A DNA stretch of 29,724 bases from CAZUVQ01 sp964623915 (GTDB lineage Bacteria; Bacillota; Clostridia; UMGS1883; UMGS1540). The notes below the pieces were generated by a model. That model did not search any database. It worked only from the letters and a program-made list of their open reading frames with translations, and had not been told where the DNA came from. Made by a program: the position numbers and the translations under genes. Of this stretch, positions 23,574-29,724 are shown piece by piece (the stretch's first letter is position 1; each line of letters begins with the position of its first letter). The DNA lies in assembly GCA_964623915.1 (NCBI GenBank), contig CAZUVQ010000007.1, positions 1-29,724 of the forward strand, given 5' to 3'.

Positions 23574-24032
23574 ATGAGTAAAAAAATTATTGCCCAAAAC
23601 AAAAAAGCAAGGCACGATTATTTTGTGCTTGAAACGTATGAGGCGGGTATAGAGCTTTTTGGTACGGAGGTTAAGTCTGTACGGCAGGGCAAGGTTAATA
23701 TGAAGGATAGCTTTGCCACTGTCCGCAGTGGTGAAATGTTTGTGACAGGGCTTCATATCAGTCCCTATGAAATGGGAAACATTTTTAATAAAGACCCTTT
23801 GCGTGATAAAAAACTTCTAATGCATAAAAAAGAAATTATGAATCTTATGGGAAGAGTGATGCGTGAGGGCAACACGCTTGTGCCACTGTCAATGTACTGG
23901 TCAGACAGCCATGTTAAGGTTGAGATTGGTCTTTGCAAGGGTAAAAAATTATATGACAAGCGTGATGATGCGGCAAAAAAATCAGCCCAACGTGAAATTG
24001 ACAGAAACCTTAAGGAGAGATTGCGCACATGA
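23574..24032 (+). CDS. smpB: SsrA (tmRNA)-binding protein SmpB
   Basis: Binds tmRNA and brings it to stalled ribosomes for trans-translation. The 152 residues carry ETYEAGIELFGTEVKSVRQGKVN near the front, LVPLSMYWSDSHVKVEIGLCKGKKLYDKR in the middle and the basic tail RDDAAKKSAQREIDRNLKERLR that acts in the decoding site. AAGGAGG precedes the ATG closely. Its TGA overlaps the next ATG by four bases. The tmRNA gene often found next to smpB is not in this position. Confidence 0.97.
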   Translation: MSKKIIAQNKKARHDYFVLETYEAGIELFGTEVKSVRQGKVNMKDSFATVRSGEMFVTGLHISPYEMGNIFNKDPLRDKKLLMHKKEIMNLMGRVMREGNTLVPLSMYWSDSHVKVEIGLCKGKKLYDKRDDAAKKSAQREIDRNLKERLRT

Positions 24033-25327
24033 ATAAAGCGATAATCAGCAACATAGTAAGTGGCAGCATTGCTGATGAACTTTGCCTTAAAAAGGGTGAT
24101 ATTGTTGTGTCGGTCAATGGAAATCCTATATGCGATGAGCTTGATTTTGGTTTTTATACGGCGGCTGAATACATAGAGCTTGAGGTTGTAACAGGCGGCG
24201 AGCGAGAAATTATTGAAATTGAAAATCCTGAATACGAGGATATTGGTATAGAGTTTGAAAGTGCTCTTTTCGGAAATGCAAAGTCATGCAAAAACAAATG
24301 TATTTTCTGTTTTATTGACCAGCTTCCAAAAGGCATGAGAAAATCCTTGTATTTCAAGGATGACGATTCACGATTATCTTTTTTAACGGGTAATTATATC
24401 ACACTTACAAATGTTACCGACGAAGATATTGAAAAAATAATTAAAATGAGGTTTGACCCCGTTAATATATCTGTTCACACAACAAACCCTAAACTCAGAG
24501 TATCTATGCTCAAAAACCCCAATGCCGCAAATATTTTAAATTATATTAAAAAGCTTTGTGACGGAAAAATACACATGAACTGCCAGATTGTTTTAGTAAA
24601 AGGTGTGAACGATAAAGCGGAGCTTGATTCTACGATTTCAGATTTAGTATCATTTTATCCATACGTAACAAGTGTTTCGGTTGTCCCCATGGGTATGACT
24701 AAGTTTAGGGAAGGTTTATACAATGCAGAACCTTTTAACAAAGGAGATAGCCTTGAAGTTATTAATCAGGTCAACACTTGGCAGAAAAAACTGCTAAACG
24801 AAATCGGTACAAGATTTATCTATCCATCAGATGAATTTTATCTGAAAGCCGAAGCAGAAATACCGAAAAACGAAGAATATGAAGGATATTATCAAATTGA
24901 AAACGGAGTTGGATTAATTCGCAGCTTTCGGGATGAATTTATAGAATCCGTTTGCGTGGCACCAAAAAAGCCATCTGAAGCTACAATAATTACTGGAGAA
25001 GCGGCTTATGGTGAATTAGTTTTTCTTGCAAATTATGCTATGAAGATGTATAATAATGTAAAAATTGATGTACAGAAGGTCAAGAATGATTTTTTTGGGC
25101 ACGGTGTAACTGTTGCCGGCCTTGTTACAGCAGGCGATATTATAAGTCAGCTAAAGGACAAGCCTTTATTAAAAAAAGTTTTAATACCAAATGTTATGCT
25201 TCGCTCTGGAGAGGACGTTTTTCTTGACGACAAGCATGTGACGGACGTTTCACGGGAGCTTGGCAGGCCGGTTTTTGTGACAAACTCCGGTGGCAGTGAT
25301 TTATGGAGAAAGATAATAGAGGAATGA
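24029..25327 (+). CDS. PDZ-like / radical SAM-like DUF512 protein
   Basis: A 432-residue protein. Residues 1-65 look like a PDZ domain (GSIADELCLKKGDIVVSVNG). A CX3CX2C cluster site follows in CKNKCIFC (Cys87, Cys91, Cys94), then a radical SAM-like barrel (NYITLTNVT, INCQIVLVKGVND-like block) and the C-terminal DUF512 domain ending VTNSGGSDLW. The family is widespread in Clostridia and Cyanobacteria; its reaction is unknown. It overlaps smpB by four bases and precedes der by four bases, and often sits next to der, hinting at a part in ribosome assembly or Fe-S maturation. That link is inference. Confidence 0.87.
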   Translation: MNKAIISNIVSGSIADELCLKKGDIVVSVNGNPICDELDFGFYTAAEYIELEVVTGGEREIIEIENPEYEDIGIEFESALFGNAKSCKNKCIFCFIDQLPKGMRKSLYFKDDDSRLSFLTGNYITLTNVTDEDIEKIIKMRFDPVNISVHTTNPKLRVSMLKNPNAANILNYIKKLCDGKIHMNCQIVLVKGVNDKAELDSTISDLVSFYPYVTSVSVVPMGMTKFREGLYNAEPFNKGDSLEVINQVNTWQKKLLNEIGTRFIYPSDEFYLKAEAEIPKNEEYEGYYQIENGVGLIRSFRDEFIESVCVAPKKPSEATIITGEAAYGELVFLANYAMKMYNNVKIDVQKVKNDFFGHGVTVAGLVTAGDIISQLKDKPLLKKVLIPNVMLRSGEDVFLDDKHVTDVSRELGRPVFVTNSGGSDLWRKIIEE

Positions 25328-25331
25328 TTAT

Positions 25332-26660
25332 ATGGCTAAACCGATAATTGCTATAGTTGGTCGCCCGAATGTGGGCAAATCAGCACTGTTTAATAAGATT
25401 GCAGGTAAAAGAATTTCGATTGTTGAAGATACTCCCGGTATTACAAGAGACAGGATATATTCCGAAGCAGAATGGCTTGGCAGAGAAGTGTTGCTTGTTG
25501 ACACAGGCGGTATTGAGCCTGCAAACGGTGACATAATTCTTACAGAAATGCGTGCACAGGCTGATATTGCTATTGAAACAGCTGATGTTATTATATTTGT
25601 TGCAGATGTACGTGACGGTGTTACAGCCGCCGATATGGACGTTGCCTCGATGCTTCAAAAATCAGGTAAACCTATAGTACTTTGTTGCAATAAGGTTGAT
25701 GCGCCGGGCAATCCGCCAATGGCTTTATATGAATTTTATAATTTGGGGTTGGGAGACCCTATTCCTGTATCATCAATTCACGGTATGGGTGTTGGGGACT
25801 TGTTGGATGCTGTTTTTTCTCACCTTCCGCCTTATGAGAAATCAGAGGATGAAACAGGTGATATCAGGGTGGCTATTTTAGGAAAACCAAACTCCGGGAA
25901 AAGCTCACTTATTAATAAAATACTTGGTGAGAACAGGGTAATAGTAAGCCCTGTTGCCGGCACAACACGTGATGCTATTGACTCTTATTATGAGAAGGAC
26001 GGAACAAATTATATTCTGGTGGATACGGCAGGTATACGCAAAAAAAGCAAGATAACGGACCAGATAGAGAGATTTAGCGTTATCCGTGCGCTTGCAGCCC
26101 TTGAAAGAAGCGATGTTGCCGTTATAATGATTGATGCCGATGAAGGCATCAGCGAGCAGGATGCAAAGATTGCCGGCTATGCACATGAATCGGGAAAAGC
26201 AACGGTTATTGCCGTAAATAAATGGGATTTGATTGAAAAGGAAAATAAAACACTTGGCGAGTATAAAAGAAGTGTTATGGATGTACTCAGTTTTATGACA
26301 TATGCTCCAATAGTATTTATTTCAGCTAAGACGGGGCAGAGGGTTGACAAGGTATTTGACCTTATTAAATACGTAAATGAAAAAAACAATATAAGAATTT
26401 CCACAGGGCTATTAAATGATGTATTAATTGATGCAATGAGTAAAAACCAACCTCCGTCCGACAAGGGGAAAAGGCTTAAAATTTATTATATAACGCAGGC
26501 CTCTACAAAACCGCCCACATTCATTATGTTTGTAAATGACCAAAAGCTTGCTCATTTTTCATATGTTCGTTATATAGAAAACAAAATAAGAGAAACTTTT
26601 GCGCTTGATGGAACGCCGATAAGGTTTATTATACGTGAGAGGAGCAAAGAGCAGGAATGA
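25332..26660 (+). CDS. der: Ribosome assembly GTPase Der (EngA)
   Basis: GTPase needed for 50S subunit assembly. It has two tandem G domains, the first with GRPNVGKSALFN (10-21), DTPGITRD and VDTGG, the second with GKPNSGKSSLIN, DTAGIRKKSK and NKWD, and a C-terminal KH-like domain (about 350-442, with IYYITQASTKPPTFIMFVN). The 442-residue length is standard. It starts four bases after the DUF512 gene with GAGGA upstream, and its TGA overlaps the plsY ATG by four bases. Confidence 0.97.
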   Translation: MAKPIIAIVGRPNVGKSALFNKIAGKRISIVEDTPGITRDRIYSEAEWLGREVLLVDTGGIEPANGDIILTEMRAQADIAIETADVIIFVADVRDGVTAADMDVASMLQKSGKPIVLCCNKVDAPGNPPMALYEFYNLGLGDPIPVSSIHGMGVGDLLDAVFSHLPPYEKSEDETGDIRVAILGKPNSGKSSLINKILGENRVIVSPVAGTTRDAIDSYYEKDGTNYILVDTAGIRKKSKITDQIERFSVIRALAALERSDVAVIMIDADEGISEQDAKIAGYAHESGKATVIAVNKWDLIEKENKTLGEYKRSVMDVLSFMTYAPIVFISAKTGQRVDKVFDLIKYVNEKNNIRISTGLLNDVLIDAMSKNQPPSDKGKRLKIYYITQASTKPPTFIMFVNDQKLAHFSYVRYIENKIRETFALDGTPIRFIIRERSKEQE

Positions 26661-27247
26661 TATATGCAATTTTCGCATTGGTAGGATATTTTCTCGGCAG
26701 TATTAATGCCTCCATTATTATTTCAAAGATTAAAGGAACCGATATTAGAAAACACGGCAGCGGAAATGCAGGAGCAACAAATACTTTGCGTACCTTTGGA
26801 GTGGGTGCGACTGTGATTGCTGTTTTGGTAGATATATTAAAGGGAATTGCCGCAGTTTTAATTGCAAGATATTTTTCGGACAATAATATAATTGCTGAAC
26901 TTGTGAGTGGTTTTGCAGCAATTATAGGCCATAATTATCCCGTATATTTTGGTTTTCGCGGCGGAAAAGGCGTGCTGACATCTTTTGCAGTTGCACTTGC
27001 CATATCACCGATACCATCAATAATTGCTTTAGTTGTTGGTGTTTTAGTAATTGCTATAACAAAATATGTGTCTTTAGGCTCAATGCTTGGCACATTAACC
27101 CTTGTAATTGCTTCTATTTTTATATCTGATAGTTATATTGTTATTTTTATGATTGTAATTTTAATTATAATCATTGCAAGGCATTACCAGAACATTGCAA
27201 GACTTTTGCGTGGGGAAGAGAGAAAGCTTGGTGAAAAAACAAAATAA
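26657..27247 (+). CDS. plsY: Acyl-phosphate:glycerol-3-phosphate acyltransferase
   Basis: Membrane enzyme that adds the first acyl chain to glycerol-3-phosphate from acyl-phosphate. The 196 residues hold several membrane segments and the family motifs GYFLGSINAS (9-18), KHGSGNAGATN (32-42) and GHNYPVYFGFRGGKGV (91-106). The product feeds PlsC, encoded at 6369-6941, and its substrate comes from GpsA just downstream. The acyl-phosphate maker PlsX is not in the window. It overlaps der by four bases; gpsA starts 36 bases later. Confidence 0.95.
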   Translation: MIYAIFALVGYFLGSINASIIISKIKGTDIRKHGSGNAGATNTLRTFGVGATVIAVLVDILKGIAAVLIARYFSDNNIIAELVSGFAAIIGHNYPVYFGFRGGKGVLTSFAVALAISPIPSIIALVVGVLVIAITKYVSLGSMLGTLTLVIASIFISDSYIVIFMIVILIIIIARHYQNIARLLRGEERKLGEKTK

Positions 27248-27283
27248 AAGCCTTGGCTTACATTTTAATTGAGAGGAAATACT

Positions 27284-28303
27284 ATGATAAATAAAATATC
27301 AGTTATCGGCTCAGGCGGATGGGGATGTGCGCTTGCGCATACTCTGTCACAAAATGGGTTTGATGTGCTTTTGTGGTCATGGACAAAAGAGGAAAGCGAC
27401 AGAATAAAAGCAGAAAAGGAAAACAAAATATGCCTTGAAGGTGTTAAGCTTAGCGATAGCATAAAGTATACATACAGTCTTTTTGAAGCCGCAGATGCTG
27501 ATTTGTATGTGCTGGCAGTTCCGTCACATGCTGTTTTTGGAACTACAAAAGCTTTTGCAAAATTTGTAAAGGAAAATGTTATCATTGTAAATGTGGCAAA
27601 GGGATTTGAAAAAAACGGTCTCAAAAGGCTCAGCACCGTGATAGAAGAAAATTGCCCGAAAAACCCGGTTGTCGTGTTGTCCGGGCCAACGCATGCGGAA
27701 GAGGTTGCAAAAAATATTCCCACAACAATTGTAGCCGCTTCGTGTAATACCGATTATGCAACAATTGTGCAGGATGTTTTTATGGATGATATGCTTCGTG
27801 TTTATACGCATGATGATGTTATTGGTGTTGAAATTGGCGGTGCGCTCAAAAATATTATTGCGCTCTGTGCCGGCATTTCGGACGGTTTGGGTCTTGGTGA
27901 CAATACAAAGGCAGCATTGATGACACGAGGCCTTGCAGAAATTAGCCGCCTTGGTATTGCAATGGGTGCAAAATCTCACACGTTTGCCGGCCTTACAGGT
28001 GTTGGTGATTTAATAGTTACTTGTACAAGCATGCACTCAAGAAACAGGCGTGCCGGTGTTCTGATAGGCGAGGGCATGTCCCCGGAGGAAGCACAAAAAG
28101 AAGTTAATATGGTGGTTGAAGGTGTAAAAGCCGCAGAAATCGCTTACCTTTTAAGCCGTGAATATAACGTGGAAATGCCTATTACCGAAATAGCTTATAA
28201 GGTATTATTTGAAAAAATGCCGCCACGGGACGCTGTTTTATCACTTATGAATCGTGACAAAAAGTCAGAAGCCGAGTGTTTTACACAGGCTCAATGGCTT
28301 TAA
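27284..28303 (+). CDS. gpsA: Glycerol-3-phosphate dehydrogenase [NAD(P)+]
   Basis: Reduces dihydroxyacetone phosphate to glycerol-3-phosphate for phospholipid synthesis. The 339 residues begin with the nucleotide-binding VIGSGGWGCALA (7-18), then NVAKGFE with Lys106, VLSGPTHAEEVA (131-142) and the catalytic Lys189 in GGALKNIIAL. AGAGGA (27272-27277) is six bases from ATG 27284; the in-frame start five codons upstream overlaps that site. Last gene of the rnr-smpB-der-plsY run. Its 3' end overlaps the 3' end of the opposing aroE-aroK gene by 23 bases. Confidence 0.96.
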   Translation: MINKISVIGSGGWGCALAHTLSQNGFDVLLWSWTKEESDRIKAEKENKICLEGVKLSDSIKYTYSLFEAADADLYVLAVPSHAVFGTTKAFAKFVKENVIIVNVAKGFEKNGLKRLSTVIEENCPKNPVVVLSGPTHAEEVAKNIPTTIVAASCNTDYATIVQDVFMDDMLRVYTHDDVIGVEIGGALKNIIALCAGISDGLGLGDNTKAALMTRGLAEISRLGIAMGAKSHTFAGLTGVGDLIVTCTSMHSRNRRAGVLIGEGMSPEEAQKEVNMVVEGVKAAEIAYLLSREYNVEMPITEIAYKVLFEKMPPRDAVLSLMNRDKKSEAECFTQAQWL

Positions 28304-29516
28304 CAGTTTTTATAATTTCACTTGCAACGGCATCGATGCTATCGTTGCCGTTTATTATTTTGTCGCAAAAATTCCTATAAAGTGGTAAACGTTTATTATA
28401 CATTTCTTTTAGGTCTTTGGCACTTTTTGATAATGGTCTGCCATCTGTTACAAGATTTTCCGTGTCACGCTCTATAAAAATCACATATCCGTTCTGGCGG
28501 ATAAAGCTTTTGTTTTGCGCACTTATAACTATGCCGCCGCCGGTTGAAATTATTTTTCCGCTTTGTTTTCCCACTTCCTCTAAGACAGAGGATTCCACGC
28601 CGCGAAAGTATTTTTCGCCGAATTTTTCAAAAATATCAGGAATACTCATTCCTGTTTTTTTTATAATAATCTCATCTGTATCAATAAACTCACGTTCAAG
28701 CCTTTGCGCAAGAGCGGTGCCAACCGTTGTTTTTCCTGAGCCGGGCATTCCGATAAGAACAATATTTTGCATTTCAAAGGCGAGCTTTGCTGTTATTTTT
28801 TCTATTTGTCTATCGTCTATAACATCACCTATAAAGTATTGGGCACTTTTTTTAGCCTGTGCCACAAGCATTGTAAGGCCGTTTATAAAAGGTATTTTTA
28901 ATTTTTCGGCATCAAGAAGCAATGCTGTTTTTGAGGGGTTATAAATCATGTCAACCACAAGAATGCAGCTTTTAAACTCCTTTAAGGATATGGGCGATTT
29001 TCCGCAGTCGGGATACATTCCCACAGGTGTGGCATTTACTATTATGTCAGCATCATAATGGCGGCTTAAATTTTCGTAATTGTCCTTACCGTTTCTTGAA
29101 ATTACTACCGCATCTGATGCGCCCATATCAGAAAGAACTGAGGCAGCAGTACGGCTGGCACCGCCGCTTCCCAATACTATTGCTTTTTTTCCTGTGGGAT
29201 TTACTCTGCTTTTTTTCAGAAGATACATAAACCCGAAGTAATCGGTGTTGTCGCCAAATAAGCTCCCGTCTTGCATAACTGTTATCGTGTTTACTGCGCC
29301 TATTCTTTTTGCAGCAGATGAAAGCTTGTCACAGTAGGGAATTACCGTTTTTTTGTAAGGAATAGTAACATTAAGCCCCTTGAAATCTCTTTTTGCCAAA
29401 AATGCGCCAACTTCATCAGGCGTCATGGGGAAAAGCTTATATTCATAATCAGCAAGCAGATTATGTATTTGCACTGAAAAGCTGTGAGAGAGTTTTTCGC
29501 CTATTAAGCCGTACAT
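28281..29516 (-). CDS. aroE-aroK: Fused shikimate dehydrogenase - shikimate kinase
   Basis: Two consecutive shikimate pathway enzymes in one 411-residue chain. Residues 1-~245 are AroE: SHSFS (11-15), NVTIPYK with catalytic Lys55, GAVNT (73-77), GDNTD with Asp92, the NADP-binding LGSGGAS (115-121) and NATPVGMYP. From ~249 the chain is AroK: P-loop GMPGSGKTT (256-264), DTD (279-281), FRGVE with Arg305, GGG (326-328) and DGRPL (358-362). All key residues of both halves seem present, so both should be active. An internal Met at 249 marks the junction. AGGTG on the minus strand (29530-29526) is nine bases from the ATG. It lies three bases after the preceding prephenate dehydratase gene. Confidence 0.94.
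   Translation of the reverse strand: MYGLIGEKLSHSFSVQIHNLLADYEYKLFPMTPDEVGAFLAKRDFKGLNVTIPYKKTVIPYCDKLSSAAKRIGAVNTITVMQDGSLFGDNTDYFGFMYLLKKSRVNPTGKKAIVLGSGGASRTAASVLSDMGASDAVVISRNGKDNYENLSRHYDADIIVNATPVGMYPDCGKSPISLKEFKSCILVVDMIYNPSKTALLLDAEKLKIPFINGLTMLVAQAKKSAQYFIGDVIDDRQIEKITAKLAFEMQNIVLIGMPGSGKTTVGTALAQRLEREFIDTDEIIIKKTGMSIPDIFEKFGEKYFRGVESSVLEEVGKQSGKIISTGGGIVISAQNKSFIRQNGYVIFIERDTENLVTDGRPLSKSAKDLKEMYNKRLPLYRNFCDKIINGNDSIDAVASEIIKTVKAIEPV
28326..28361 (+). terminator. Candidate plus-strand terminator inside the aroK coding region
   Basis: AACGGCA (28326-28332) pairs with TGCCGTT (28346-28352). Inside, after one T-T mismatch, CGAT (28334-28337) pairs with ATCG (28341-28344) with a GCT loop. 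A T-rich stretch follows (TTTATTATTTT, 28351-28361). It begins 23 bases after the gpsA stop. On the minus strand the same hairpin has no T-run, so it is one-directional and would let the opposing gene be read. Confidence 0.65.
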
Positions 29517-29519
29517 AAC

Positions 29520-29724
29520 TTATATCACCTCGGCGTAGCTTCCAAGATACGAAAAGCGTGGAACAAATTTATCAAGCTCACTCATAAGATTAGTAAAAGC
29601 CGGATCGTAAACAGAGCAATCAATGTCAAAGTAAAAAGCAAACTCAAAGTTTCTTCCCGGCAAGGGACGGCTTTCAAGCTTCTGAAGATTGATATTTAAT
29701 GCGGAAATACGTGCCATAACATTA
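29520..29724 (-). CDS. pheA: Prephenate dehydratase, C-terminal part (partial, runs off the window)
   Basis: Only the last 67 complete codons are in the window. The frame is still open at base 29724, so the Met at 29717 is not a start. The visible part is the end of the phenylalanine-sensing ACT domain: INLQKLESRPLPGRNFEFAF, FDIDCSVYDP and the ending FSYLGSYAEV. Whether a chorismate mutase domain is fused at the front cannot be seen. It converts prephenate to phenylpyruvate, and precedes aroE-aroK in an aromatic amino acid cluster. Confidence 0.85.
   Translation of the reverse strand, partial: NVMARISALNINLQKLESRPLPGRNFEFAFYFDIDCSVYDPAFTNLMSELDKFVPRFSYLGSYAEVI

Noticed and set aside
24033..24100. 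tmRNA gene next to smpB
   Set aside because: The DUF512 coding sequence follows immediately; no tmRNA-like ends are present anywhere between 23563 and 25332.

Overview
The window reads as a chromosomal housekeeping segment of an anaerobic, low-to-moderate GC, probably endospore-forming member of the Clostridia (Firmicutes). The signs are the infC-rpmI-rplT operon with a leader attenuator, a fused IspH-ribosomal protein S1, the class III (oxygen-sensitive) ribonucleotide reductase pair nrdDG, a CotF-type spore coat protein, GatCAB, a PlsC/PlsY/GpsA phospholipid set, strong GGAGG ribosome binding sites and consensus sigma-A promoters. An Oscillospirales-like lineage is my guess, not something the sequence proves. 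There is no tRNA, rRNA, IS element, prophage or CRISPR array, and no gene-free stretch longer than about 200 bases.

Layout. (1) 1-1314: promoter remnant, L20/IF3-type leader with an attenuator, infC (apparently starting at a rare ATA codon), rpmI, rplT, terminator. (2) 1330-9057: a long plus-strand run of tightly packed or overlapping genes: TrmH-type RNA methylase, glutamate racemase, YerC-like TrpR-family protein, SAM methyltransferase and HI0933-type flavoprotein. A 177-base highly structured non-coding stretch follows, then a HutP-family gene, cmk, plsC and ispH-rpsA, closed by a terminator. (3) 9060-14806: consensus promoter, gatC-gatA-gatB-purB-PfkB-type sugar kinase, terminator. (4) 14879-16934: APC amino acid permease and a CotF-like coat protein, ending in a bidirectional terminator shared with the converging nrdDG operon (16938-19717, minus strand). 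The nrdD promoter carries a perfect NrdR box and a degenerate second one 31 bp away. (5) 19868-21040: divergent DUF362 ferredoxin gene with its own consensus promoter. (6) 21125-28361: secG, rnr, smpB, PDZ/radical-SAM DUF512 protein, der, plsY, gpsA. (7) 28281-29724, minus strand: a fused shikimate dehydrogenase-shikimate kinase after the 3' end of a prephenate dehydratase gene, converging on gpsA with a 23-nt overlap.

Functionally the window combines translation (IF3, L35, L20, S1, GatCAB, SmpB, RNase R, Der), envelope and lipid synthesis (MurI, PlsC, PlsY, GpsA, IspH), nucleotides (Cmk, PurB, NrdDG) and aromatic amino acids (AroEK, PheA).

The most promising undescribed item is the RNA element at 5092-5268 before the HutP-family gene. 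It holds two stable hairpins followed by a region with two mutually exclusive folds. One is a local 8-bp hairpin. The other is a long helix, about 23 Watson-Crick pairs, that buries the ribosome binding site and ends exactly at the base before the start codon. That layout suggests a translational RNA switch. Other points worth checking are an intrinsic-terminator-like hairpin for the gpsA operon inside the opposing aroK coding sequence, a consensus promoter inside secG followed by a terminator just before rnr, and a strong internal ribosome binding site at the IspH/S1 junction. All coordinates and motif matches were found by eye; no database search was possible.
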